Source of the DNA: Porticoccus sp905181945
GTDB lineage: Bacteria; Pseudomonadota; Gammaproteobacteria; Pseudomonadales; Porticoccaceae
Reading direction: 5' to 3'
Assembly: GCF_047729555.1 (NCBI RefSeq)
Contig: NZ_CP159825.1
Coordinates: 744,001-808,000, forward strand
Length of the DNA stretch: 64,000 nt
The notes beneath the pieces are model-generated. The model searched no databases, was not told the origin of the DNA, and saw only the letters and a list, made by a program, of their open reading frames with translations. Of the stretch, positions 46,285-55,174 are shown piece after piece (positions within the stretch are counted from its first letter, which is position 1; each line of letters starts with the position of its first letter). The position numbers and the translations under genes are program-made.

Positions 46285-47039
46285 TATATAACCTTCGCTT
46301 CATTTTTTAATTTATCTAGTAATTCATCCACGCTGCCTACTTTAACTCCTTCAGGGCGGCCTACGGGGGCACTAACGCTCACAATAGAAACACGCGAAGT
46401 GATATCAACACCTAGTTCTTCTGCTGTTATTTCACGAATAGGCTTCTGCTTCGCTTTCATTATATTTGGAAGAGAGGCATATCTCGGTACATTTAATCTA
46501 AGATCTGTAGTCACAATAGCAGGCAAGGCAAGCTTAATTGTTTGAAGGCCACCATCAATTTCTCGAGTCACAAAAACACTACCATTATCGATAACCACCT
46601 CAGAGGCAAATGTTCCTTGCGGATATCTCGCCAATGCAGCTAACATTTGTCCTGTTTGATTATTATCGCCATCTATCGACTGTTTCCCCATCAATACAAG
46701 ATCAGGTTTTTCTTCATCGCAAACGATCTTCAGGCATTTTGCAATCGCTAAGGGTTCGATTTCTATCGTCTCTTCAATCTTAATTAAAATTCCCCTATCT
46801 GCACCCATGGCTAATGCAGCACGAACCTGCTCCTGTGCCTTCTGAGGCCCCAAGGATACGACAATAATTTCCGTAACGGCGCCCTTCTCTTTAAGTCGAA
46901 CAGCTTCCTCTACGGCAATCTCACAAAAAGGATTAATCGACATTTTTAAATTATTAAGATCAACACCTGAACCATCGGAATTGGGTCTAACTTTAACGTT
47001 GTAATCTACAGCACGCTTAATAGCAACCAGCACCTTCAT
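46284..47039 (-). CDS. etfB: Electron transfer flavoprotein beta subunit
   Basis: AMP-binding ETF subunit (251 aa). It begins MKVLVAIKRAVDYNVKVRPN and has NPFCEIAVEEAVRLKEKG, LMGKQSIDGDNNQTGQMLAALA and the lysine-rich GKQSIDGD region typical of beta. It is first in etfBA. The divergent spacer toward the ETF-QO gene holds two inverted repeats, one 28 bp long, likely regulatory. Confidence 0.97.
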   Translation of the reverse strand: MKVLVAIKRAVDYNVKVRPNSDGSGVDLNNLKMSINPFCEIAVEEAVRLKEKGAVTEIIVVSLGPQKAQEQVRAALAMGADRGILIKIEETIEIEPLAIAKCLKIVCDEEKPDLVLMGKQSIDGDNNQTGQMLAALARYPQGTFASEVVIDNGSVFVTREIDGGLQTIKLALPAIVTTDLRLNVPRYASLPNIMKAKQKPIREITAEELGVDITSRVSIVSVSAPVGRPEGVKVGSVDELLDKLKNEAKVI

Positions 47040-47090
47040 GGCAAAATCCTTTGATACCTTTTATAGAGTTGTAACTTCTGCTATACCTCA

Positions 47091-47106
47091 AAGACTTACT
47101 AGTCTT
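47091..47106. promoter_or_regulatory. Short inverted repeat in the etfB / ETF-QO spacer
   Basis: AAGACT (47091-47096) and AGTCTT (47101-47106) flank TACT. It is 51 bp upstream of etfB. Possible operator, near the stronger palindrome below. Confidence 0.3.
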
Positions 47107-47157
47107 GGGGTGGAATTAAAAATATACTTTACATGGTATTTTAAATCAATTTCTTGT

Positions 47158-47185
47158 TTATAGGGATACAAAATTATCCCTATAA
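47158..47185. promoter_or_regulatory. 28-bp perfect palindrome in the divergent ETF spacer
   Basis: TTATAGGGATA (47158-47168) and TATCCCTATAA (47175-47185) are exact reverse complements around CAAAAT. It sits roughly midway between etfB and the ETF-QO gene and is a good candidate for a dimeric regulator site; a TetR gene lies 1.8 kb away. The PsrA site of Pseudomonas ETF genes has a different sequence. Confidence 0.5.
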
Positions 47186-47304
47186 TGTTTGATGGCCCCG
47201 TAAAAAGTAATATATTAGGATGATCTGGAAGATTTATCTTTGCAAGAGATATCTATCCTTTGCAATAATTCAAATTATCACAGAAAATCATCAAGGAGCG
47301 CCCA

Positions 47305-48939
47305 ATGGATCTTGAGTATATGGACTACGATGTGGTTATTGTTGGCGCCGGACCTTCCGGCCTTTCGGCTGCATGCAGATTAAAGCAAATGAATGCGGAT
47401 ATCTCAGTTGTTGTTTTAGAAAAAGGATCAGAAGTAGGCGCTCATATACTTTCCGGTGCTATTTTGGAGCCAACAGCCTTAAATGAACTTTTTCCAGACT
47501 GGAAAGACCAAGGGGCACCAGCTAGCACTCCTGTTTCTAAAGATAGCTTGTATTTTCTTACTAAAAATAAAGCAATAAAAATTCCCTCTTTTTTTGCGCC
47601 AAAGACTATGTCTAACAAAGGCAACTTCGTTATCAGTTTAGGCAACCTATGTCGCTGGCTGGCGGAGCAAGCGGAAAATTTAGGCGTGGAAATCTTTTCG
47701 GGCTTTCCTGCAGCAAGTGTCCTGTACGCCGACAATGGTGCTATTGCGGGCGTTGTTACAGGTGATATGGGAGTTGATGCTAAAAACGAAAAGAAAGCCT
47801 CCTATACCCCAGGTATGGAACTTCGAGGAAAATATACTCTTTTCTCAGAGGGCTGCAGAGGGCATCTAGGCAAAGAGATTATTGAAAAGTTTTCCCTGGA
47901 TGATGCTTGCGATCCACAGCATTACGGTTTGGGAATAAAAGAGCTCTGGTCGATACCACCAGATATCCATCAGCCTGGCCTAGTGCTTCACAGTGCAGGA
48001 TGGCCGCTGAACGAGAGTGGATCAACTGGTGGTGGTTTTCTATATCATGCTGATAACAATCAAATAGTAGTTGGTCTCATTACTGATCTCTCCTATACCA
48101 ATCCTTTTGTAAGCCCTTATGATGAATTTCAACGCTACAAGCATCATCCTCTAATATCAAAACATCTAAAGGGCGGAAAAAGAATTTCTTATGGGGCAAA
48201 AGCATTAGCAAAAGGCGGCTTACAATCACAACCAAAAATGACCTTTCCTGGCGGAATCCTGATCGGAGACAACGCAGGCACATTAAATAATGCAAAAATA
48301 AAAGGCATACACTGTGCAATGAAATCTGGAATGGTGGCAGCAGAAACTATTGCTACAGCAATTCAGACAAATAAAAAGCATACGGATCCTTTAGGTTTCT
48401 CGGAAACCTACAAAGATAGCTGGGCTTACAAAGAACTAGAAATGCAGCGTAATTTTGGTCCAGCGCAACACAAATGGGGAAACATGCTTGGCTCTATTTA
48501 CGCATTCATAGATATCAATGTATTTAACGGCAAGCTACCTTGGACTCTTCGAGACCCAAAAGCTGATCACTCTAAACTAAACACAGCGAGCAAATCGAAG
48601 CCTCTTGATTACAAGAGACCTGACAGTATCATTAGTTTTGATAAGCTGTCATCAGTATTTCTTTCCAACACCAACCATGAAGGCAATCAACCCAACCACC
48701 TAGTGCTGAAAGATGAGGATTTACCTATATCTTATAATCTTCCTGTTTTTGACGAGCCTGCACAACGGTACTGTCCAGCAGGGGTTTATGAGATATTAAC
48801 CAACAATGACGGATCTAAGAAATTTCAGATCAACTCGCAGAATTGCATTCATTGCAAAACTTGTGATATCAAGGATCCCTCTCAAAACATAAACTGGGTG
48901 ACCCCTGAAGGAGGAGGCCCAAATTATCCAAACATGTGA
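47305..48939 (+). CDS. Electron transfer flavoprotein-ubiquinone oxidoreductase
   Basis: Membrane-associated ETF-QO (544 aa) that passes electrons from ETF to ubiquinone. It has the FAD fold VIVGAGPSGLSAACRL (from residue 11), GAILEPTALNELFPDWK, and the C-terminal iron-sulfur cysteines in YCPAGVYE and CIHCKTCDIKDPSQNINW. The end GGGPNYPNM is family typical. Start could be the second ATG (MDYDV) but the first has a good upstream AAGGAG. It completes the fatty-acid oxidation electron route with etfBA. A TetR gene faces its end. Confidence 0.96.
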   Translation: MDLEYMDYDVVIVGAGPSGLSAACRLKQMNADISVVVLEKGSEVGAHILSGAILEPTALNELFPDWKDQGAPASTPVSKDSLYFLTKNKAIKIPSFFAPKTMSNKGNFVISLGNLCRWLAEQAENLGVEIFSGFPAASVLYADNGAIAGVVTGDMGVDAKNEKKASYTPGMELRGKYTLFSEGCRGHLGKEIIEKFSLDDACDPQHYGLGIKELWSIPPDIHQPGLVLHSAGWPLNESGSTGGGFLYHADNNQIVVGLITDLSYTNPFVSPYDEFQRYKHHPLISKHLKGGKRISYGAKALAKGGLQSQPKMTFPGGILIGDNAGTLNNAKIKGIHCAMKSGMVAAETIATAIQTNKKHTDPLGFSETYKDSWAYKELEMQRNFGPAQHKWGNMLGSIYAFIDINVFNGKLPWTLRDPKADHSKLNTASKSKPLDYKRPDSIISFDKLSSVFLSNTNHEGNQPNHLVLKDEDLPISYNLPVFDEPAQRYCPAGVYEILTNNDGSKKFQINSQNCIHCKTCDIKDPSQNINWVTPEGGGPNYPNM

Positions 48940-48983
48940 ACAATTACTAAGCACAAAGTGAGCCAGTACACCCCAGATGCCAA

Positions 48984-49625
48984 TTAACTTGATGTCTTGC
49001 CCATAGTGGTCCCAATCTCAAGAATAAAGCTTAAAAAACTCTCTCTATCATCAGTGTCAAGCTTAAAATTTCCTGCTAGAGATAAATCTACAGCTCCCTG
49101 AACCAAGGCAAGATATGAAAAATAATAGTGCGATGAGGGCGCGTCTTGCAACAAACCTTTTTTAATAAGCAGTAGAATTGCTTCATTGATGGAGGCTATA
49201 TTAGAGCGCCTTAAAGCATAAAATTGAGCCATACTTTTAGCAACCTGAATATCATACTTTAGCTGGTCTTCCAGCTGCTGCATAAGACGATCTAGCCTTG
49301 GGTCAGCCAAGCGCATCTTAAGATAAAGCTGTATAGGGGCAAAGGGATCGCTATCAGTCGCCCCCATGCTCAGCTGAAGACTGGCTATAATTTTATTCTC
49401 GTAATCAAGCAAGATGCGCATTAATATTTCTGTCTTGGAAATAAAATGCTTATAGATTGTTCCTTTACCGATTCCTGCATGCTTAGCAATCAAAGAAATC
49501 GTAATATTAGCTATACCTTGTTTTTTTGCTAATCGTATAGCGCTATTTATGATAGCTTGTTCTCGCGCAAGAAATCTTTTTTTCTTTTCATGAAATTTAT
49601 GAATATTGATGTCATATTTTGGCAT
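48984..49625 (-). CDS. TetR-family transcriptional regulator
   Basis: 213-aa regulator. The DNA-binding N-terminus reads AIINSAIRLAKKQGIANITISLIAKHAGIGKGTIYKHFISKTEILMRIL (residues about 24-72, described in pieces), typical TetR. The C-terminal domain is helical and unlike any named family I recognise. It converges on the ETF-QO gene with a 44-bp gap. A role in regulating ETF or fatty-acid genes is inference from position. Nothing similar to the ETF palindrome is seen in its own promoter. Confidence 0.88.
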   Translation of the reverse strand: MPKYDINIHKFHEKKKRFLAREQAIINSAIRLAKKQGIANITISLIAKHAGIGKGTIYKHFISKTEILMRILLDYENKIIASLQLSMGATDSDPFAPIQLYLKMRLADPRLDRLMQQLEDQLKYDIQVAKSMAQFYALRRSNIASINEAILLLIKKGLLQDAPSSHYYFSYLALVQGAVDLSLAGNFKLDTDDRESFLSFILEIGTTMGKTSS

Positions 49626-49721
49626 TAAAGTATCACTAAGTAATTATTCAAGAAACATAATTTCCTATACAGCTTACCGCTAAAGTAAAATCTTCAAGGC
49701 GCTATCTGTGTTTTTCTTTTT

Positions 49722-49985
49722 TCAATACGAAGGCAGGTCTGATTGGTTATTTGTAGCTTTTGCATCATCAGCCAAGAACCACCTCCGCCATTGTACTTTT
49801 GGTTCACACATATAATATTTTACTTTCATTTTATTAGCCGCCTTATGGCAACCGACAGTAGTCATAAATCCAGCCTGCACCAACGATCGGTGCTCGTCAA
49901 AAAAATTCTCTTTGACAAACAAATCATACCTTGGGTACCAGCACACTACAGTCACTACAATTAGAGCTATAAATATATACTTCAT
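49722..49985 (-). CDS. Hypothetical small membrane-anchored or secreted protein
   Basis: 87 aa. An N-terminal hydrophobic helix (MKYIFIALIVVTVVCW) acts as a signal or anchor; the rest is basic, with two cysteines (in VGCHKA and YMCEPK) that could form a disulfide in the periplasm. The composition, good start and lack of competition from the opposite strand support coding. I do not recognise the family. It lies between the TetR gene and the MFS permease without clear operon ties. Confidence 0.55.
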   Translation of the reverse strand: MKYIFIALIVVTVVCWYPRYDLFVKENFFDEHRSLVQAGFMTTVGCHKAANKMKVKYYMCEPKVQWRRWFLADDAKATNNQSDLPSY

Positions 49986-50059
49986 TCTAAGTCCTTTCTT
50001 ATGGCTAAAGAGGCTAATAGTAGTGTTACTAACAGTTATTATTAATAGAGTGCCTTCAA

Positions 50060-51229
50060 TTATTTATCAAGGGTCAATTTTGCATCCCTTAGCCAAAACC
50101 ATGCAACAAGAAAGGCAATAAAACTCGATAATGCTGCATAATTAAAAGCATAAATCGGCGTCACATCCCAGACAAGACCTCCAGTGTAAGAGCCAATAGC
50201 CCCACCAGCGCCATAGCAGCATGAACTATATAACGCTTGAGCCTTTCCTTGGCAGCTTACATCAAAAAATCTGCGGACACACTCCATGCAGGCGGCATGA
50301 AAAGCGCCGAAAGTGAATGCATGTAAAACTTGAGCTAAAATTAATAGCCATAATTCGTCAGCATAGTAGCCTATAATTAGCCATCGCAATGTCGCAAAAA
50401 ATAGGCAGCCCAGCACAATTAATCGCACACCAATATGCAAAAGCAATCTATACATCATCAAGAACACAATGACTTCTGCTGCTACCCCAATAGACCAAAT
50501 AGCACCAATACCTGCACGACTATATCCGAAAGATTCCAAATAAATACTAAAAAAACTGTAGTACACGCCATGGGAAAGCTGCATCAATAAGCCAACCAAA
50601 AGAAATACAACTACAGGGGTTCGTGTTGCTACCGAAATAAACCTATCGCTAGATTTTCTATTGGAGCCAAGCGTAGCATTAGGTACAAATATACTAGATA
50701 AAAAGATACCAATCAAAAGCATTAGTCCAACAATAGGTAGTGTATCTATATCATGGGAGTCAAACCAAAATCCACCGCCTAGCACAGAGGCAATAAACCC
50801 CACAGAGCCCCATAAACGAATTCGACTATAGGTCTCTGGAGCTTTCTCAAGATAGCTCATGGTAATGACTTCATGTTGAGGAAGAATAGCATTCCAAAAA
50901 AAACTGTATCCAATCATCACTAATGCAATCGACCAAAATTTTTGATCGATAAAAATACCGAGAAAACAGAGGCAAGAAAGGAAGGCACCCAGTCGAACAA
51001 CGGCCGACCTCCTCCCTGTATAATCAGACAGCCATCCCCAAATATTGGGAGCAATCATTTTTGTAGCCATAGGTATAGCCAGTAAAATTCCTATGTCGGT
51101 AACACTGAAACCTTTTGAATATAGAAATAATGACCAGTAAGGATGCAGGGCACCCAGTAGGCCAAAAAAACAGAAATAGAAGGCTGATAAGCGCCAATAT
51201 GGGACTAATAGCTGGGGCATATTTTTCAC
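50060..51229 (-). CDS. MFS permease (MFS_1-like, HcaT-type)
   Basis: 389-aa major-facilitator with twelve predicted membrane segments. The loop between helices 2 and 3 has GWLSDYTGRR, the MFS motif; the N-terminus SAFYFCFFGLLGALHPYWSLFLYSKGFSVTDIG resembles the PhenylPropionate permease (HcaT) group. Substrate unknown. It starts 21 bp after the aroC stop on the same strand, an arrangement also seen in pseudomonads as I recall. Confidence 0.85.
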   Translation of the reverse strand: MKNMPQLLVPYWRLSAFYFCFFGLLGALHPYWSLFLYSKGFSVTDIGILLAIPMATKMIAPNIWGWLSDYTGRRSAVVRLGAFLSCLCFLGIFIDQKFWSIALVMIGYSFFWNAILPQHEVITMSYLEKAPETYSRIRLWGSVGFIASVLGGGFWFDSHDIDTLPIVGLMLLIGIFLSSIFVPNATLGSNRKSSDRFISVATRTPVVVFLLVGLLMQLSHGVYYSFFSIYLESFGYSRAGIGAIWSIGVAAEVIVFLMMYRLLLHIGVRLIVLGCLFFATLRWLIIGYYADELWLLILAQVLHAFTFGAFHAACMECVRRFFDVSCQGKAQALYSSCCYGAGGAIGSYTGGLVWDVTPIYAFNYAALSSFIAFLVAWFWLRDAKLTLDK

Positions 51230-51250
51230 AATTAGATAAGATTTTATAGC

Positions 51251-52333
51251 TTATGGTGTTGAGCTGATGACAACATCAAAGTTTTGGGCCCTTTGTCTTA
51301 GCAAATGATCCATTAGTACAATTGCTAGCATTGCTTCAGCTATCGGGGTTGCTCGAATACCCACGCAAGGGTCATGCCTGCCTTTCGTGACAACCTCTAT
51401 AGGGTTGCCATTTACATCAATTGAACGACCCGGTATACGAAGACTGCTTGTTGGTTTCAAGGCTATATTTGCAACGATATTCTGCCCAGTGGAAATCCCA
51501 CCCAAAATACCGCCAGCATTATTCGATAGGAAGCCATCTGGAGTGATTTCGTCTCGATGCTCGCTGCCCACTTGACTGACCGAATCAAAACCAGAGCCTA
51601 TTTCAACTCCCTTTACTGCATTAATGCTCATTAACGCATGCGCTATGTCTGCATCAAGACGGTCAAACACTGGTTCTCCTAAACCTACAGGCATATTGCT
51701 TGCTGTCACTGTTATTTTAGCACCAACAGAATTACCTTCTTTTAGCAAAGCCTGCATGTAAAGCTCCATCTCTGAAACTTTGTCGGGATCTGGACAGAAG
51801 AAAGGGTTATTTTCCACCTCCTCTAAAATAATTTTTTCTGCTTTTATGGGGCCTAGTTGAGACAAATATCCTCTAATTACAATTCCTTCTTTTTGGTATA
51901 AATATTTTTTAGCAATAACTCCTGCTGCAACACGCATGGCTGTTTCACGAGCCGATGAGCGGCCCCCTCCTCTATAATCTCGAAGGCCATATTTTTTTTG
52001 ATAAGTATAATCGGCATGAGCGGGTCGAAATTGGTCTTTAATATTAGAATAATCTTTTGAGCGCTGATCAGTATTTTCGATTATCAGGCCTATAGGTGTG
52101 CCCGTTGTTTTTCCTTCAAAAATACCTGACAATATTTTTATCTCATCACCCTCCATGCGTTGAGTGGTATAGCGAGACTTCCCTGGTTTGCGTCGATCTA
52201 GATCGTACTGTATATCTTCCTCAGATATCTCAAGACCAGGAGGACACCCATCAACAATGCAACCCAAAGATGGTCCATGGCTCTCGCCAAAAGTGGTTAC
52301 AGAAAACAGTTTTCCAATAGTATTACCTGACAT
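51251..52333 (-). CDS. aroC: Chorismate synthase
   Basis: Last step of the shikimate pathway, needs reduced FMN (about 360 aa). It starts MSGNTIGKLFSVTTFGESHG, has DRRKPGKSRYTTQR, GLRDYRGGGRSSARETAMRVAAG and HDPCVGIRATPIAEAMLAIVLMDHLL. An in-frame ATG four codons upstream (52345) is also possible. Supplies chorismate for PabB at 33522. Followed by an MFS gene. Confidence 0.96.
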   Translation of the reverse strand: MSGNTIGKLFSVTTFGESHGPSLGCIVDGCPPGLEISEEDIQYDLDRRKPGKSRYTTQRMEGDEIKILSGIFEGKTTGTPIGLIIENTDQRSKDYSNIKDQFRPAHADYTYQKKYGLRDYRGGGRSSARETAMRVAAGVIAKKYLYQKEGIVIRGYLSQLGPIKAEKIILEEVENNPFFCPDPDKVSEMELYMQALLKEGNSVGAKITVTASNMPVGLGEPVFDRLDADIAHALMSINAVKGVEIGSGFDSVSQVGSEHRDEITPDGFLSNNAGGILGGISTGQNIVANIALKPTSSLRIPGRSIDVNGNPIEVVTKGRHDPCVGIRATPIAEAMLAIVLMDHLLRQRAQNFDVVISSTP

Positions 52334-52611
52334 AAACACATCCAAATATATTCATCTAACAATATCATAATGTCAGAGGCACACAAAAAATTATTATCAT
52401 ATTATAGACGATAATCTAGATATCTTTGCGTGAGTAGCTATTACATGAAAATTATTTAACAATTTAGTCATAATTGCTAACATTGCAGCAAACATCTGTC
52501 CCAAAGTTTGTGCTATTCTAAATGCTCAAAAAATCATTATTTAAAATAAAAATTCATTTATTAGATTCATTCAACTTCAATCACATTAAACTAAAAACTG
52601 AGAAGGCGTTA

Positions 52612-53157
52612 ATGACCATAGATTGCTTTAAAAAAATTATCGAGTCCACTGGTGAGGACATCTCCAGACCTGGCTTGATTGACACTCCCAAAAGGGCCTC
52701 GGATTCGTTTAGTTTTCTCACTAGAGGCTACCATCAGAACCTTGAAGAGATTATCAATAATGCTTTATTTCCCTCCGAGTCTAGAGAAATGGTTGTAGTT
52801 AAGGACATTGAACTTTACTCGCTCTGCGAGCATCACTTATTGCCATTTATTGGCAAGTGTCATGTAGCCTACATTCCCAATGGCAGAGTTCTAGGTCTAT
52901 CAAAAGTCGCACGAGTAGTAGACATGTTCGCGAGACGCTTGCAAATTCAAGAAAATCTAGTAACGCAGATCGCCAAAACAATTGAAGATGTCACAGGGGC
53001 ATCTGGGGTTGCTGTTATCATAGAAGCTAAGCATATGTGCATGATGATGCGAGGTGTGGAAAAACAAAACTCTATTATGAAAACTTCAGCAATGCTAGGC
53101 TGTTTCCGTGATCAGCAGGCCACAAGAAACGAGTTTCTTTTTCTCCTCAAAGATTAG
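52612..53157 (+). CDS. folE: GTP cyclohydrolase I
   Basis: First step of folate synthesis (181 aa). Zinc ligands are in LYSLCEHHLLPFIGKCHVAYIP (C72, H75) and AKHMCMMMRGV (C143). GRVLGLSKVARVVDMFARRLQ is family typical. The frame opens at 52522, but AAGG precedes the ATG at 52612 and the upstream residues do not match. Divergent from aroC across a 278-bp spacer with no clear operator. It converges on the sixA pseudogene. Confidence 0.95.
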   Translation: MTIDCFKKIIESTGEDISRPGLIDTPKRASDSFSFLTRGYHQNLEEIINNALFPSESREMVVVKDIELYSLCEHHLLPFIGKCHVAYIPNGRVLGLSKVARVVDMFARRLQIQENLVTQIAKTIEDVTGASGVAVIIEAKHMCMMMRGVEKQNSIMKTSAMLGCFRDQQATRNEFLFLLKD

Positions 53158-53179
53158 CTCTCGAGACGATTTTTGTACA

Positions 53180-53647
53180 CTAAGGGTGAGTCATCAGTTT
53201 AAGTTCACTGCATCCTCGAGAAAAGCCAATTGCCTCAATAGCTGCCAAAGAGCTAGCATTCATGGACCATGCTAGCCATGTTCCATCAGTAATGCACTCT
53301 AAGATATTACCAATCAAGGGCTGACGGATAAGTAAAAGTACGCTTTTTAGACTACATTTATCTATGAGCGCATCGATGTATGCCTGAACTATGTCAACTT
53401 TTCCCTCGTAACACAACGCATTATCCGTTAATATTTTTTCTGAATAGCTTAGAACGTCGGAGACCACCTGGAGAGTTTTCTTGGTACGAGCTGTTGCACT
53501 GCATACGATGAGTTGAATTTTCTCAAATTTAACCAAATGCTAGAAAATTACTTTCTGAGCGTCTATTCTGCCCTGAAGAGATAATACACGCTGACACATG
53601 GTCAAATCATAAGGAGAATAACCATGTCGAAGCAGGTAGATAACCAC
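53180..53647 (-). pseudogene. sixA: sixA phosphohistidine phosphatase, broken by an in-frame TAG
   Basis: The frame from a GTG at 53647 reads VIYLLRHGYSPYDLT then QRVLSLQGRIDAQKVIF, meets TAG at 53542-53540, and continues as HLVKFEKIQLIVCSATARTKKT to 53180. Aligned from memory to E. coli SixA, the spacing from the glycine after RPLT to SPFLRAEQT (23 residues) is kept, and the TAG falls where SixA has Trp, one change from TGG. The second catalytic histidine, in ISHLPLVG, is Arg here (LIRQPLIG), and SPxxRAxQT is eroded. So the gene is probably dead. The downstream part alone (118 aa from a TTG) could still be translated, but would lack RHG. gpsA and a DUF4389-like gene nearby are usual neighbours. 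Confidence 0.8.
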
Positions 53648-53684
53648 TTTGTGACCTAAGGTTAATTGTTTACTGGACTTTTAA

Positions 53685-54059
53685 TTATACCTCTGGCTTC
53701 TTATCATCTTTTTCAACAAAAGTAGGTATATCATCTACTTCAGAAGCAGATGGATCTTGCTCGACAACAGTCTCTGTGGGTAGCTCAACCTCAGGCCAAT
53801 CTGAGAAGGGGAACGGCTTTTGATCATTATTGTAGGTTAGGAATAGAAATGCTTGGCACGTCCATATAGAAACTCCTTGGCCAAAAGATTGTAGGTTTCT
53901 ATTTGGTTTTCCAGACCAAGCTACTACTGCAAATTGCATGAAGCTAACAATAAATACAATGATTCGGGAAACAATAGACAGGAGTCCAAACAAAACCATG
54001 TACAAAGCTCGAATCCAGTTATCGATATTACGCAAATTTATTTTAGTTTGATTTTCCAT
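53685..54059 (-). CDS. DUF4389-like membrane protein
   Basis: 124-aa protein with two hydrophobic stretches (about residues 17-48 and 62-76). FLFLTYNNDQKPFPFSDWP after the second helix is characteristic of the DUF4389 family as I recall it. The C-terminus is acidic and probably cytosolic. In Pseudomonas-like genomes the family is found beside gpsA and sixA, as here. Function unknown. Confidence 0.75.
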   Translation of the reverse strand: MENQTKINLRNIDNWIRALYMVLFGLLSIVSRIIVFIVSFMQFAVVAWSGKPNRNLQSFGQGVSIWTCQAFLFLTYNNDQKPFPFSDWPEVELPTETVVEQDPSASEVDDIPTFVEKDDKKPEV

Positions 54060-54101
54060 TCAGTCCTCACTACTATTTTTCAGGCCAGCAAGACATAAAA
54101 A

Positions 54102-55118
54102 CTACTTATCTATGAACTCCACATCGGTATTTTGCTCTGCAAGCATCATAGTTTTTAAAACCTCTTCTACAGGCCTACCATTAAACATTGTTTCGTATAA
54201 GGCATTCACGAGCGGCATATAGATTTGTAACTTTTCAGCCTCCTCTTTAATCATTCGGGTTGTGTTTATTCCCTCTGCTACATGCCCCACTTCTACTGTT
54301 GCCTCGTCAATAGAAAGGCCGCGACCCAAAGCTAAGCCAATCTGATAATTTCTACTTAAAGGTGAGGTACAGGTCACAAAAAGGTCTCCAACACCGCTCA
54401 ATCCCAAAAAAGTCATAGGATTAGCCCCAAGAGCAGCAGAAAACCGGCTCATTTCAGCTAGACTTCTGGTAACAAGTACACTGACTGTATTTTGACCCAT
54501 TTTCATAGAAGCAGAAATACCTGACGCGATGGCATAAATATTTTTCAACGCCCCTGCAAGCTCAACACCAAGCCTATCTGAATTGGCATAAACACGAAAA
54601 TAATACGAACTTAGCAATTGCTGGGTATCGCAACAAACCTGAGGATTGTTGCTTGCTACTACGGTGGCTGTAATTGCTTTATTAGCAATTTCTATAGCGA
54701 GGTTAGGTCCGCTAATGACACCCACCCGAGCTTGAGGTAGCTCCTCTTCGAGAATCTGGCTCATTAATTTAAATGTCCCGATCTCAATACCTTTTGCTGT
54801 ACTAATAACCTGAACGCCTGAAACAACATATCTACTAGCCTCATTGGCTAATTTTCTGAATGCTTTGCTGGGTACAGCAAAAAATACTACATCAGCATCT
54901 CTCAAAGAAGCTTTCAAGTCAGAAGAAAACTCTAGCCTAGGATCAAGCAGACAACCTGGTAGGTATCTGGCATTTTCGCGAGAATGCGAACACTTCTTAG
55001 CATTTTCTTCGCTTCTCATCCATAAGACAACTTTGTGCCCATTTTCAGCGACCATGTTGGCCAAGGCAGTACCGAAACTGCCTCCGCCCAAAACTACTAT
55101 CTTACCGAATGAGACCAT
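54102..55118 (-). CDS. gpsA: Glycerol-3-phosphate dehydrogenase [NAD(P)+]
   Basis: Makes sn-glycerol-3-phosphate for phospholipids (338 aa). It has the nucleotide fold VVLGGGSFGTALANMVAENGH, then FFAVPSKAFRKL, STAKGIE, GVISGPNLAIEIA and the catalytic-lysine region GVELAGALKNIYAIASGI. GLSGVGDLFVTCTSPLSRNYQIG is the family hallmark. Located with DUF4389 and sixA downstream and htpG 56 bp upstream. Confidence 0.97.
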   Translation of the reverse strand: MVSFGKIVVLGGGSFGTALANMVAENGHKVVLWMRSEENAKKCSHSRENARYLPGCLLDPRLEFSSDLKASLRDADVVFFAVPSKAFRKLANEASRYVVSGVQVISTAKGIEIGTFKLMSQILEEELPQARVGVISGPNLAIEIANKAITATVVASNNPQVCCDTQQLLSSYYFRVYANSDRLGVELAGALKNIYAIASGISASMKMGQNTVSVLVTRSLAEMSRFSAALGANPMTFLGLSGVGDLFVTCTSPLSRNYQIGLALGRGLSIDEATVEVGHVAEGINTTRMIKEEAEKLQIYMPLVNALYETMFNGRPVEEVLKTMMLAEQNTDVEFIDK

Positions 55119-55174
55119 GGCTTGACTTCAATGTTGTTTGTCGGATTATAGTCCTAACTCTTAAACTATAGCTA

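Noticed and set aside
53180..53536. A stand-alone 118-aa hypothetical gene
   Set aside because: The upstream sequence continues in frame as the RHG half of SixA, so it is the remnant of a longer gene.
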